Assembly (NCBI GenBank): GCA_019187195.1
Contig: JABAQT010000077.1
Span: forward strand, 1-43,925
Direction: 5' to 3'
From: Bryobacteraceae bacterium
GTDB lineage: Bacteria > Acidobacteriota > Terriglobia > Bryobacterales > Bryobacteraceae
Length of the DNA stretch: 43,925 nucleotides
Below, one piece after another: positions 7,760-16,758 of this stretch. The notes beneath the pieces were generated by a model, which saw only the letters and a list, made by a program, of their open reading frames with translations, was not told the DNA's origin and searched no databases. A program made the position numbers and the translations under genes. Numbering within the stretch: position 1 is the first letter of the stretch; every line of letters begins with the position of its first letter.

Positions 7760-9040
7760 ATGCACGACCTTTCTCACTTTCGTACCAATCTGGATGCCAT
7801 CGCGGATCGTCTCGCTACTCGCGGCCTGACGCTCGATACGGCCCATTTCCGCGATCTCGACGCCCGGCGCCGCACCGCGCTCACCGAAATGGAAACCTTG
7901 CGCGCCAGGCGCAACGCCGAATCCCAGGAAATCGCCAAACTCCGCAAACAAGGCATGGACACCTCCACCCGCCAGGCCGAGGTGCGCGTCATCGGCGAAA
8001 CCATCGGCCGCTTGGAAGAACAGGTCAAGGCCGCCGATGAGGAGTTCCGCAACCTCATGACGGCCATCCCCAACGTGCCGCATGAATCCGTGCCCGTAGG
8101 CCGGAGCGAAGCGGATAATGTCGAGATCCACCGCAAGGGAACGCCGCCGGAGTTCTCCTTCTCCCCAAAGGCCCACTGGGACCTGGGACCGGAATTGGGC
8201 ATCCTCGACTTCGAGCGCGCGTCGAAAGTCACCGGGGCGCGTTTCGCCGTCTACTGGGGGCTGGGGGCGCGCCTCGAGCGGGCGCTCATCAATTTCATGA
8301 TCGATGTGCATACCGGGGAACATGGCTACACGGAGGTGCTGCCGCCGTTTCTGGTGAACTCGGCAAGCCTCTTCGGCACCGGGCAGTTGCCGAAATTCGC
8401 GGCGGACCTGTTCAAGTGCGAGAACTTCGATTTCTGGCTTGCGCCGACGGCGGAAGTGCCGGTTACGAATCTCTACCGGGAGGAGACGCTCGACGCGGAA
8501 AAGCTGCCCATCAGTCTCTGCGCCTTTACCCCCTGCTTTCGTAGTGAAGCCGGCTCCTATGGCAGGGACGTGCGCGGCATCATCCGCCAGCATCAGTTCC
8601 AGAAGGTGGAAATGGTGAAGTTCACCCGGGCTGATCAAAGCTATGACCAGTTGGAAAAGCTCACCCGCGACGCCGAGGATATCCTCGAACGGTTGGGCCT
8701 CGCCTTCCGGCGCGTGGTATTGTGCACGGCGGACCTCGGCTTCTCCTCGGCAAAGACGTACGATCTCGAAGTCTGGATGCCGGGGCAGAACGCGTACCGC
8801 GAAATATCCTCCTGCTCGAACTTCGAGGCTTTCCAGGCGCGCCGGGCCTCGATTCGCGTTAGAAACGGAAAGAAATCCGAGTTCGCGCACACTCTGAATG
8901 GCAGCGGCCTCGCCGTCGGGCGCACCTGGGTGGCCATCGTCGAGAACTACCAGCAAGCCGATGGAAGCGTCGTAGTGCCGGACGTCCTGCGTCCCTACCT
9001 GAACGCCGAGGTGATTACCGCGCGGGCGGAACTCCGCTAG
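7760..9040 (+). CDS. serS: serine--tRNA ligase
   Basis: 426 aa, the normal length for bacterial SerRS. It charges tRNA-Ser with serine (and selenocysteine tRNA where present) in the cytosol. An N-terminal helical arm (about residues 1-110) is rich in heptads: LDARRRTALTEMETLRARRN. The class II core shows motif 2 in CFRSEAGSYGRDVRGIIRQHQF (near residue 258), the serine-site region YREISSCSNFEAFQARR, and motif 3 in GSGLAVGRTWVAIVENYQ (near residue 381), then PDVLRPYL. ATG 7760 is the homologous start; the longer open frame upstream is not conserved in character. The stop overlaps the convergent hydrolase stop through a shared CTAG. Confidence 0.97.
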   Translation: MHDLSHFRTNLDAIADRLATRGLTLDTAHFRDLDARRRTALTEMETLRARRNAESQEIAKLRKQGMDTSTRQAEVRVIGETIGRLEEQVKAADEEFRNLMTAIPNVPHESVPVGRSEADNVEIHRKGTPPEFSFSPKAHWDLGPELGILDFERASKVTGARFAVYWGLGARLERALINFMIDVHTGEHGYTEVLPPFLVNSASLFGTGQLPKFAADLFKCENFDFWLAPTAEVPVTNLYREETLDAEKLPISLCAFTPCFRSEAGSYGRDVRGIIRQHQFQKVEMVKFTRADQSYDQLEKLTRDAEDILERLGLAFRRVVLCTADLGFSSAKTYDLEVWMPGQNAYREISSCSNFEAFQARRASIRVRNGKKSEFAHTLNGSGLAVGRTWVAIVENYQQADGSVVVPDVLRPYLNAEVITARAELR

Positions 9041-10029
9041 CGCAGCCTGGCGTCCAGAAATTCGTAGGCGCGCCCGCGTACGTCCGGCGGAAAATCATGC
9101 GCGCTTTCCGGATGCTCCACCACAATCGACCGCCCCGCGTGATACACGCCTTCGTACACCTTGCGAGCCGCGTTCACGCAATCGTCCACTCCACTCATGT
9201 CGAAGTTGCTGTCGGAAGTAGGCGCATTGATGAAGATGGGCCGCGGCGCAATGACGGAGAGCACATCGGGAAAATCAAAAGGCATCTTCGCCGGCGACTT
9301 CCCGTACACTGACGCGATGCGCGGCATGTAGCCTTTGTGGCTCCATCCGGTGAGATCGCCATGATAGTACTTGGCGAACGAGGTAAATCCGCAGCTTGTG
9401 ACCACGGCGCGGATTCGCCGGTCGAACGCCGCCACAAAAAGCGAATTATGGCCCCCGAGCGAATGGCCGCAAACGCCGATCCGCCGGCTGTCCACCTCCG
9501 GCATGCGGCCGAGCACATCCACCGCGCGCATGTGATTCACAATTCCCTTCATCGTGGCGCTCACGTAGCCCCTGGCGTAAACGTCGATTGAATATTCGCC
9601 GAAGTTCGGATAGTCGGGAGCCAGAGTGACGTACCCGCGAGCGGCGAGTTCGCTTGCGTAGTGCAAATTCGCCTTGCCGCCCAGGCCCGCCGGCTCGTCT
9701 TTTCCAATGCGCGTGGTTTGATGCAGGCACAAAACAGCGGGTACGCGCCCGCGCCGGGTCTTTGGCAGCAGCAGCCAGGCGGGCACCCAGTCCCCCGCTT
9801 CGGCCTCGTAACGTATGTGCCGCCGGACATATGTTCCGCCGTCGAATTCAGCTCCCGAATCGATGGATGGGAAGCCTTTCATTACAGGCAGGGGGCCCAT
9901 CACTTCCTGCATGCGCTCGAGCACATTGGGCCGCCGTTGTTCCCACACCCGCCGGGTCAGAGCCTGATCCGCGCTGGCTACCCCGGCGGCGCAAAGAGAG
10001 ATAAATTCGCGACGGCCGAAAACAGTCAT
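9037..10029 (-). CDS. exported alpha/beta hydrolase of the dienelactone-hydrolase/acetyl-esterase type
   Basis: 330 aa. The start MTVFGRREFISLCAAGVASA is a Tat-type signal (GRREFISL). The core is an alpha/beta hydrolase: strand VPAVLCLHQTT with an oxyanion region, DYPNFGEYS, nucleophile elbow GHSLGG with Ser190, VIAPRPIFINAP, and catalytic His311 in PESAHDFPPD. Sequence style matches secreted acetyl-xylan-esterase/DLH-like enzymes of Acidobacteriota and Planctomycetes. The natural ester is unknown. ATG 10029 is chosen for the signal; the in-frame codon at 10062 gives an unlikely extension. Its stop codon overlaps that of serS by four bases (CTAG), tail to tail. Confidence 0.8.
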   Translation of the reverse strand: MTVFGRREFISLCAAGVASADQALTRRVWEQRRPNVLERMQEVMGPLPVMKGFPSIDSGAEFDGGTYVRRHIRYEAEAGDWVPAWLLLPKTRRGRVPAVLCLHQTTRIGKDEPAGLGGKANLHYASELAARGYVTLAPDYPNFGEYSIDVYARGYVSATMKGIVNHMRAVDVLGRMPEVDSRRIGVCGHSLGGHNSLFVAAFDRRIRAVVTSCGFTSFAKYYHGDLTGWSHKGYMPRIASVYGKSPAKMPFDFPDVLSVIAPRPIFINAPTSDSNFDMSGVDDCVNAARKVYEGVYHAGRSIVVEHPESAHDFPPDVRGRAYEFLDARLR

Positions 10030-10167
10030 GAAATGGTCAGCATACCGCGATTCGAACCGCATCGCGCAACATCGGCCTGCGATCCGGGCTGTCCGGGCGG
10101 GAGGGATGCGCGGTTGACGCCCCGAAACATTGACAGCGGTCCACTATTGAGCGAACGTAGACTTACC

Positions 10168-10410
10168 GTGAAACGAAGACGCCTGCTTCAATCCCTGGCC
10201 TGTGCCGTTCCGGTCGGCGCCGGAGCCCAGGCCAGCCCCGCCTCGTCCCTGGAAGCCCTGCGTATTCTCGCCGCTGCGCAAGGGATGAACCTCGGCGAGA
10301 ACCGGCTCCGTGTGCTCCAGCCTGTGCTGGAAAGCCGCGCGCCGCGATTGCGAAGCCTCCGCGAGATGGAGATTGACGATCAGGTTGCTCCCACTCAGGG
10401 AATTCTCTAA
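10168..10410 (+). CDS. small Tat-signal protein, probable AtzG/GatC-like partner of the amidase
   Basis: 80 aa from a GTG. The N-terminus VKRRRLLQSLACAVPVGAGAQA has twin arginines and a short hydrophobic stretch ending in AQA, like a Tat signal. The rest (LEALRILAAAQGMNLGENRL... LRSLREMEIDDQVAPTQ) resembles the small helical partners (AtzG/DUF4089, GatC-like) that sit beside some amidases: a helical pair followed by an acidic residue and an A-P tail. The stop lies 16 nt before the amidase GTG, so the pair is almost certainly one transcript. No clear ribosome site precedes the GTG. The AtzG-like reading is an inference from pattern and position; the gene itself is well supported by frame and context. 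Confidence 0.55.
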   Translation: MKRRRLLQSLACAVPVGAGAQASPASSLEALRILAAAQGMNLGENRLRVLQPVLESRAPRLRSLREMEIDDQVAPTQGIL

Positions 10411-10426
10411 AGTCGAGGGCCGTGCC

Positions 10427-11845
10427 GTGGACGCCTCTGAAATTCTCTCTCGCCCCGTCTCCGCGCTGGCGCCGCTCATTAAAGCGCGCAAACTGTCACC
10501 GGTGGAAGTGGTGCGTGCGTTCCTGGAGCGAATCGAGAAGGTCAACCCGAAAGTGAATGCGTTTCTCACCGTCACCGCCGACCGCGCCCTCGATCAGGCG
10601 CGGCGGGCAGAGAAGGAAATCGCCGCGCGCCGTTATAGGGGGCCCCTGCACGGCATTCCTTACGCCCCGAAAGACCTCATCGCCACCGCCGGCATCCGCA
10701 CCACCAATGGATCGAAGGTCACCTCGAACTGGATCCCCAACTATGAATCCACCGTCACCAGCCGCCTCGACAAGGCTGGCGCCATCCTGGCCGGTAAGCT
10801 CAACCTGCTCGAGTTCGCCATGGGAAGCGGCCAGGCGGGACTCTTCGGGCCCGCGCGCAACCCCTGGGGCCTCGCCTACTCTCCCTCGGGCTCCTCGAGC
10901 GGATCAGGCGCGGCGCTCGCCGCTCGAATGGTCCCCCTCACCCTGGGAAGCGACACAGGCGGCTCCATTCGTGGACCCGCCAAGAGTTGCGGCGCCGTTG
11001 GGCTCAAGCCCACGTATGGACGCGTCAGCCTCTACGGCGTGACAACGCTCAGTTGGACACTCGATCATGTAGGCCCGATGGCGCGCACCGTTGCGGATGC
11101 GGCTCTCATGCTTCAAGCCATCGCCGGCAGCGACCCCAAAGACCGCAACGCCGCCGCCGCGCCCGTGCCGGACTATGCGAAGGCGCTCAGCGGCAACATC
11201 AAGGGCTTGCGGTTCAGTGCGCCCTCCGGCTATTTCTTCGACCACGTGCATCCCGAGACGGCGGCCGCGCTCCATGAGGCCATCTCGCGCCTCAGGCAAC
11301 TGGGGGCTGTCCAGGTGGATGTGCAAGTTCGTAATCCAGGTCTTGCCAGTTCCATCTCCTCCGTAATCCTCGGGTCCGAATCCGCGGCGTTCCATCGGAA
11401 GCGCCTGCGGGAACACGCGGACCTGCTCGATCCGCTCGTTCGCGAAAGGCTTGAAGCCGGTTCGCTCTACTCCGCCGTGGATTACATCCAGGCTCTCCGC
11501 CTGCGAACTCTGGTGATGGAGGAGATGCGCCGCGTCTTCGAAAGATGCGAGGTGTTGGTGCTGCCGGCCGGCAACGCCGCGCCCAGACTCGAGGAAGAGA
11601 TCGCCGGCACCGACGCTCCCGCCAATCCTCCGCGGGCGCCCAGGCCGGACACATTCAACCTCGCGAACGTAGCCGGCATCCCGGCCCTTGTCTTGCCGTG
11701 CGGCTTCACCGCCGGTCCGCCGTCACTGCCTCTCGGCATCCAGTTCTGCGCCCGCCCTTTTGACGAGGCAACGCTCTTTCGCGTGGGCCACGCCTATCAA
11801 TCGGCGACGAATTGGCATGAGCGCGCCGCTCCTCTTGATGTCTGA
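10427..11845 (+). CDS. amidase-signature hydrolase
   Basis: 472 aa. It hydrolyses an amide (or C-N) bond through the Ser-cisSer-Lys triad. The triad is visible: Lys82 in PYAPKDLI, cis-Ser157 in SGSSSGSG, and nucleophile Ser180 in GSDTGGSIRGPA; the spacings (75 and 23) are those of the family. The C-terminal part FNLANVAGIPALVLPCGF and GIQFCARPFDEATLFRVGHAYQ is also typical. The start is a GTG with GAGGG at 10415-10419; upstream in-frame sequence overlaps the small partner gene and reads poorly. The protein has no export signal of its own. It resembles GatA and AtzF/AtzE-type amidases but no gatB or gatC is nearby, so a tRNA role is unlikely. Confidence 0.92.
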   Translation: MDASEILSRPVSALAPLIKARKLSPVEVVRAFLERIEKVNPKVNAFLTVTADRALDQARRAEKEIAARRYRGPLHGIPYAPKDLIATAGIRTTNGSKVTSNWIPNYESTVTSRLDKAGAILAGKLNLLEFAMGSGQAGLFGPARNPWGLAYSPSGSSSGSGAALAARMVPLTLGSDTGGSIRGPAKSCGAVGLKPTYGRVSLYGVTTLSWTLDHVGPMARTVADAALMLQAIAGSDPKDRNAAAAPVPDYAKALSGNIKGLRFSAPSGYFFDHVHPETAAALHEAISRLRQLGAVQVDVQVRNPGLASSISSVILGSESAAFHRKRLREHADLLDPLVRERLEAGSLYSAVDYIQALRLRTLVMEEMRRVFERCEVLVLPAGNAAPRLEEEIAGTDAPANPPRAPRPDTFNLANVAGIPALVLPCGFTAGPPSLPLGIQFCARPFDEATLFRVGHAYQSATNWHERAAPLDV

Positions 11846-11879
11846 TCTCCACGATGCAGCGAAGAACCGGCCACGCCGG

Positions 11880-13109
11880 TTACTCGCTGACGCGCAGCAG
11901 GACCCCGGCGCCCGGCGCGAGCCAGTCCATCTCCCGCCCGAACGGCTCCTCTTGCCCCGAGTAGTTGCAAATCCGCACGAACTTGCGCCCGCGTTGCTTC
12001 AACTCGACGGCGAATTGAAAGCTGTTGCGCAAATCCTTGTTCACGACGAGAATATACGGCCGCCCCTGCGCGTCCTCGAATTCGCCGACGAGCACGCGTC
12101 CCTGCACTGGCGGTTTCACATAACGCTGAATCGTCGTCACGCGCGCCACCAGCTTGCTGTCCGAAAGCGGCTTGCCGTATTCAGGCACGTCGGGGTAATG
12201 ATAGACGCCCGTGCTCCGCAGCTTTGTCATCACCGGGGCGAGGGCGTGCAACTCGAGGTTGATTCGCCGCAGGGCGTCCCACGTGGCGGTCTTGTTCCCG
12301 AACTGATCCACGGCGCCCAACCGGTAGTTGCCGATGTGCGGCGTCGTATAGGTGAAGTATTGAATTCCACGGCCGCCATAAGCGAGCGTCGCGTAGACCT
12401 GAAGGTGAAACGTGGCGTCCGAAGGTTCCATGTAGTTGAAATGCGCATTCGCCAGAATGCAATTCCAGAACGGAGTCTTCGTCTCGATCGACAGCCGCCG
12501 CACCAAATCGAGGTTGTTGTAGAAATAATCGAGCATCTCGCCGTCCACCAGCGAATAGTTGTCGTAGCTCAGGAATGGCTGCCCGATCTTCTCCACCAGC
12601 ATCCGGCCGTAGGTGTCCCAATCGTCCACTCCCATTCGCTCCTTGCTCACGCGGTAGGGAAACAGGTTCACGTAAGGCCACTTCGACGGCGCCAGTTCCT
12701 TGAGTATCCTCGAAACACGTCCCATCGCCGGCATAAGCGACGCATGCGGTTCGTCACGAAGGTAGTAGCCGAGAACAGCGGGATTTTTCCCCGTCTCGCG
12801 AACCACTTCCGCGACGTTCTTCCGCAGCACGTCCTCGGAAGGCATATTGCTCCAGTCGTATCCGTTCACCCGCTCGTCGCTGACGAAGCAGGTGAGCCCC
12901 GCGTCGCGAATCTTCGACGCATCCTCGGCGCGGCAGAATCCGGCGACGTTCAAACCCGCCTCCTTCATCAGCTTCAACTGCTCCGCGTCGGAAGGGGCGC
13001 TGCCCCACGCCATGATGGGGAACGTACTCGGCGGGACCGGAGCCGGATGGTGAATCATCTGGCACCATGCCGCCGAAGCGAAAAGGGCAAGAATCATGAC
13101 TGGTTTCAT
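11880..13109 (-). CDS. secreted TIM-barrel glycosidase-like protein
   Basis: 409 aa with a Sec signal (MKPVMILALFASAAWCQ). The sequence follows a (beta/alpha)8 layout: MKEAGLNVAGF, then GYYLRDEPHA with Glu120 in the DEP motif often used as acid/base, PYVNLFPYR, FLSYDNYSLVDGE, and LQVYATLAYGGRGIQYFTYTTPH, which resembles GH42-like and DUF4091-like barrels. A C-terminal beta domain (VLVGEFEDAQGRPYILVVNKD) follows. The substrate cannot be read from the sequence. ATG 13109 is decided by the signal peptide and by AAGGA seven bases upstream. It converges on the amidase (34-bp gap) and is divergent from the DMF-amidase-like gene. Confidence 0.7.
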   Translation of the reverse strand: MKPVMILALFASAAWCQMIHHPAPVPPSTFPIMAWGSAPSDAEQLKLMKEAGLNVAGFCRAEDASKIRDAGLTCFVSDERVNGYDWSNMPSEDVLRKNVAEVVRETGKNPAVLGYYLRDEPHASLMPAMGRVSRILKELAPSKWPYVNLFPYRVSKERMGVDDWDTYGRMLVEKIGQPFLSYDNYSLVDGEMLDYFYNNLDLVRRLSIETKTPFWNCILANAHFNYMEPSDATFHLQVYATLAYGGRGIQYFTYTTPHIGNYRLGAVDQFGNKTATWDALRRINLELHALAPVMTKLRSTGVYHYPDVPEYGKPLSDSKLVARVTTIQRYVKPPVQGRVLVGEFEDAQGRPYILVVNKDLRNSFQFAVELKQRGRKFVRICNYSGQEEPFGREMDWLAPGAGVLLRVSE

Positions 13110-13177
13110 ATGTGTTCCTTCACCACTGTACACTGCCGCCCCCGCCTACTTGACAAGGGACAGCGAAAGATGGCGCA

Positions 13178-15508
13178 ATGCCTGACATGAAACTCCCTTC
13201 CTGTTGGCCGGCGCTGTTTCTCATTGCCTTTCCGTTGCCGGCTCAGCAGAATTTCCTCGCCCGGGCCTTCGCCGCCTCAGCCGGCGATCAGCCGCTGCTC
13301 AGCCGCGATGCGCCATCATTTGATTTGACCGTCGCCAGCCGCGGCCTCTCGGTCCAGCACACACCGCGCCCGGACACCGCGCTTCTTTCGATTGGCGACA
13401 TCCCGCTCCGTCTCGAAATGCGGCACGAGCGCGTGGCCGGCATCGACCTCTACCGCATCCGTCACGCCCCCGGCTCCGAACTGCGCGCCGAACAAGTCCG
13501 CTTCTCCTGGACCTTCCCCAAAGCCTACAACGAATCGATGACGTTCGACACGGGCGCGCTCCAGGGGCAGCCGCTCCACTTGCCCAACGGAAAAATCCCC
13601 GACAACCAGTTCACCAACTGGGGCTCCCTCTTCTACAATCGCGAAGCCAACCTTGCCGCCGGAGCCGTGCTGCAAGGCGCGGAGATGTCCCGCCACGCCC
13701 GGCGCGGCTATTCGCGCTTCACCGGTAATGCCACTCTCCAACTGGTTGCCATCACCGGCAACCCCAACATGGAGATCATTCTGTTTGCCTATCATCCGCG
13801 CGACCGGAAATTCTGGTGGGCGGAATGGTATCAGCAACGCGCGGGCAAGGACCCCAACATCCCGTCGAACTTCTTTCCCATCCTCAGCCCCGCCGATCTA
13901 AGCTGGATGCCTGGCGAGAAGCAGACGCTCGATGTCATTCCGGCGCCCGGAGAGTCCGGGCGCGCCATGGAGGCCGTCATCATCGACGACGTGCGCCAGA
14001 CACTCGTGGCGCGCGTGCCCTTCACCTGCCACCTTCCCGTCACCCACGTCGGCGTCGACGTGGGCGAATGGCCCTCGGGACTCTACCGCCTCATCGTTGT
14101 CACTGCCGGCACCAAAGTCGATCCCGCCGTCAACGATCTGAATCGCAAACTCACCAACGTCATCCTCCGTCCACGGCGCGCGCAATCACCCGTGCTCTAT
14201 GTCGCGCCAACCGCTATGTGGTGGGCCTATTCCACCAACGGCGGCCACGATTACCACGGCTGGCGCACCTTCTATGACGGAAGCATAGGCTACTCGCCCA
14301 CTGTCATGAGCAGCCGCCAGCACCGTCTCAACAATTTCTTCTACAGCCTGTATGAGCGCTACAGCGATATTCATCACTGGCGCTATCTCGATCAACTGGC
14401 CCGGAAGGAAGGGTTCACCATCGACTACGCCACCCAGCGCGACGTCGCTCTCGGACGCGTCCGCCTCGACGATTACCGCCTGGTCCTCATGGGCAACCAC
14501 TCCGAGTTCACTACCAGGGAAAGCTTCCTCCGCTTTCAGGAGTACCTCGGCCGCGGCGGCGGTGTGCTGATTCATGGCGGCGACTCCTTCGCCGTCATCG
14601 TCGACTACCTTCCGAGTCTCGCCGAGCCCCGTTACATCTGGCAGCGCGGCCATGTCTGGGCACACCTAGGGGATCAGCCGGACGGCTTCAAACCCCCATC
14701 CCTGCTTCCACCCGGAGCTCCTCCCGATGCGCCCATCCTGAATCCCACGGCGGGTAGCGCGCTCGACTATCTCAACGTGTTTCATACGTCGGTCGGCAAC
14801 TGGATCCCCGGCAGCAAAGCGGTGATCGCCGACGCTTCGCATCCCATCCTGCGCGGCCTCGATCTGAAGCCTGGCGACGAAGTGCCCGGCCCATGGGGCG
14901 GCGAAGTGGATTTCGCCTACGAGCCGAAAGCCTGGGACATCCTCGTCCGCTCCGATCGCGCCGCGCCCGAGGAGCGCGAGTTCATGGTGGATGCGCATGA
15001 CCCCACTCCACTCCACCGCATTGGCGTCGCCGTACATCGCAACGAGCGTCTCGGCATGATCTGTGGGGAGAATTTCCCCAACATCCTCGCCAGCCCCGAA
15101 GGCGCGCGCTTCCGCGAGATCTATCGCCGCACGCTGCTCTACCTGCTCCAACGCGCCAAACCCGCCAATCGTGAAAACCTCGTCCCCGCCGGGAGCCGCG
15201 ACGCCAACATCATCCAATTCCCCGCCCCCGTGCGCATTGACACAGTTACCTACAACCTGCCCGCGTTCATCGATTACAGCGATCCGCTCTGGCACATGAA
15301 ACCCGCGCCCTACGCGCACTACATCGTCGAAGGTTCGCTCGACGGCGAGCACTGGCGATCGCTCGCCGACCGGCGGCACGGAGCCTGGCGCGGCACGAAA
15401 ACAGATATCTTCGCCCCCGCCGAAGTACGTTATCTCCGCTTCGACGGCACGTTCTCCAACGGAGATCCGTTCACTGTCCGCAACGTCGCGGCGTTTCCCG
15501 CGCGTTAA
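13178..15508 (+). CDS. secreted N,N-dimethylformamidase-beta-like protein with C-terminal discoidin-like domain
   Basis: 776 aa with a signal peptide (KLPSCWPALFLIAFPLPAQQ). The central region (about 330-660) resembles the large subunit of N,N-dimethylformamidase: VLYVAPTAMWWAYSTNGGHD, DYRLVLMGNHSEFTTRESF, then YLGRGGGVLIHGGDSF, a glutamine-amidotransferase-like fold. The last ~110 residues (IIQFPAPVRIDTVTYNLPAF, VEGSLDGEHWRSLADR, VRYLRFDGTF) look like an F5/8 type C carbohydrate-binding domain. Such secreted relatives are not known to act on DMF, so the substrate is open. Start: ATG 13178 or ATG 13187; the second begins exactly at the signal peptide, and neither has a strong ribosome site. 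The stop overlaps the convergent enolase-superfamily gene through TTAA. Confidence 0.75.
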   Translation: MPDMKLPSCWPALFLIAFPLPAQQNFLARAFAASAGDQPLLSRDAPSFDLTVASRGLSVQHTPRPDTALLSIGDIPLRLEMRHERVAGIDLYRIRHAPGSELRAEQVRFSWTFPKAYNESMTFDTGALQGQPLHLPNGKIPDNQFTNWGSLFYNREANLAAGAVLQGAEMSRHARRGYSRFTGNATLQLVAITGNPNMEIILFAYHPRDRKFWWAEWYQQRAGKDPNIPSNFFPILSPADLSWMPGEKQTLDVIPAPGESGRAMEAVIIDDVRQTLVARVPFTCHLPVTHVGVDVGEWPSGLYRLIVVTAGTKVDPAVNDLNRKLTNVILRPRRAQSPVLYVAPTAMWWAYSTNGGHDYHGWRTFYDGSIGYSPTVMSSRQHRLNNFFYSLYERYSDIHHWRYLDQLARKEGFTIDYATQRDVALGRVRLDDYRLVLMGNHSEFTTRESFLRFQEYLGRGGGVLIHGGDSFAVIVDYLPSLAEPRYIWQRGHVWAHLGDQPDGFKPPSLLPPGAPPDAPILNPTAGSALDYLNVFHTSVGNWIPGSKAVIADASHPILRGLDLKPGDEVPGPWGGEVDFAYEPKAWDILVRSDRAAPEEREFMVDAHDPTPLHRIGVAVHRNERLGMICGENFPNILASPEGARFREIYRRTLLYLLQRAKPANRENLVPAGSRDANIIQFPAPVRIDTVTYNLPAFIDYSDPLWHMKPAPYAHYIVEGSLDGEHWRSLADRRHGAWRGTKTDIFAPAEVRYLRFDGTFSNGDPFTVRNVAAFPAR

Positions 15509-16746
15509 CGCGGCATCGCAGGCGTGCGGCCATCTCGCGGATCCGCCCACCGGTCGTTCGGGATAATCGGAGCCCACCCCGGCCGCAGCGGATCCTGGTC
15601 GTAGGCGTATCCGCCCAACCGGAGATAGTGCTCGTTGTACTCCCGCAGTTTGTCCCGGTTCAACTTCACTCCCAGCCCCGGTCCCGTTGGCACGCGAATC
15701 ATCCCATCCTCATACCGCATCAACCCGCCCTCGATGATGTCGCCGGTCAAATGGTGGTAATGCGCGTCCGCGGCGAAGGAAAGATTGGGAATCACCGCGC
15801 CCAGGTGCAGCATCGTCGCCAGTTGAATCCCCAACTCCCCCGACGAGTGCACCGCTACCCCAAGCTGAAACGATTCGCAGACACCCGCCGCCTTCACGCA
15901 CGCGCGAATGCCGCCCCAAAAAGTGGTGTCGAGCAGAACCACATCCACGGCCGTATCGAGCGCGTTCGCCGCCAGTTGCTCGAAATTCACCACCACAGTG
16001 TTCGTTGCCAGCGGCATGCGCACCTTCTCCCGCACGCGCCGCATCCCGTTCAACCCGTAGGTGGGGTCCTCCAGGTAGTCGTTGCGCAGATGCTCGATGC
16101 CCTGTCCGAACCGGATCGCTTCCTCAACGGACCACACCGCATTCGGATCAAAACGCACGCTGTCGCCCGGAAACTCCGCCGCAAGCGCGCAAAACGCCTC
16201 GAGTTCATAATCGGGAGGGAAAACGCCCGCCTTCATCTTGTGCGCGGTGAAGCCGTATTTTTTCTTCAGTGCCCGCGCATTCGCCGTCACCTGATCGATC
16301 GTCCGTACCTCTCCTTCCCCCGCGGCATTCGCATAGCGGAAGAAACAATAGGAAGCGAACGGCACGCGGTCGCGCAGGCGCCCTCCCAGAATTTCGGAAA
16401 CCGGCACGCCCCATGCCTGTCCCAGAATATCCAGACACGCGAACTCGAGCGCGGCCAGGATCTGTGTGCGGTTGTTGTAGAGCGACGCCGTCGGGTTCGC
16501 GATGCGAAATCGCATCTCCTCGATGCGCGCCGGATCGTGCCCCACCAGGTATTGCTTCATTGCGCGAAACACGGCTTCCGCCGATTCGCCACCGCCTCCC
16601 ATCTCGCCCAATCCAATCAGGCCATTGTCGGTTTCCACCTCCACGATGGTGCGAACAAACCGCCCCCAGTGGCATCCATTGGCGTGCCGCAACGGCGCTT
16701 CCAAGGGCACGGAGACAGTAGTCGATCGAATATCCGCAATTCGCAA
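15505..16746 (-). CDS. enolase-superfamily dehydratase, glucarate-dehydratase-like (MR/MLE family)
   Basis: 413 aa. Members abstract the alpha proton of a carboxylate, here most likely an acid sugar, and eliminate water, using Mg2+. The active-site residues of the glucarate dehydratase subgroup can be followed: Lys170/Lys172 in AHKMKAG, Asp200 in RFDPNAVW, Glu226 in LEDPTYG, Asn249 in ATNTVV, Asp273 in LLDTTFWGG, and His300 in VAVHSSGELGIQLA. The start is a TTG with AGAGGG eight bases upstream, overlapping the end of the PIG-L gene before it; no in-frame ATG exists there. The 12-nt gap means co-transcription with the tandem PIG-L gene. Exact substrate (glucarate, galactarate or another diacid or sugar acid) is not decided. 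Confidence 0.87.
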   Translation of the reverse strand: MRIADIRSTTVSVPLEAPLRHANGCHWGRFVRTIVEVETDNGLIGLGEMGGGGESAEAVFRAMKQYLVGHDPARIEEMRFRIANPTASLYNNRTQILAALEFACLDILGQAWGVPVSEILGGRLRDRVPFASYCFFRYANAAGEGEVRTIDQVTANARALKKKYGFTAHKMKAGVFPPDYELEAFCALAAEFPGDSVRFDPNAVWSVEEAIRFGQGIEHLRNDYLEDPTYGLNGMRRVREKVRMPLATNTVVVNFEQLAANALDTAVDVVLLDTTFWGGIRACVKAAGVCESFQLGVAVHSSGELGIQLATMLHLGAVIPNLSFAADAHYHHLTGDIIEGGLMRYEDGMIRVPTGPGLGVKLNRDKLREYNEHYLRLGGYAYDQDPLRPGWAPIIPNDRWADPRDGRTPAMPR

Positions 16747-16758
16747 TGGATGCGCCCT

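Noticed and set aside
10113..10163. TTGACA (10130-10135) as a -35 box for the amidase operon
   Set aside because: The only -10-like hexamer (TAGACT at 10158) is 22 bp away, too far for a normal promoter.
9661..10167. N-terminal extension of the small Tat-signal protein
   Set aside because: The extension lies antisense to the hydrolase and intergenic DNA and reads as noncoding; the signal peptide begins at GTG 10168.
13150..13178. TTGACA (13150-13155) as a -35 box for the DMF-amidase-like gene
   Set aside because: At 17 bp spacing the sequence is GCGCAA, not a -10 box, and it would overlap the start codon.
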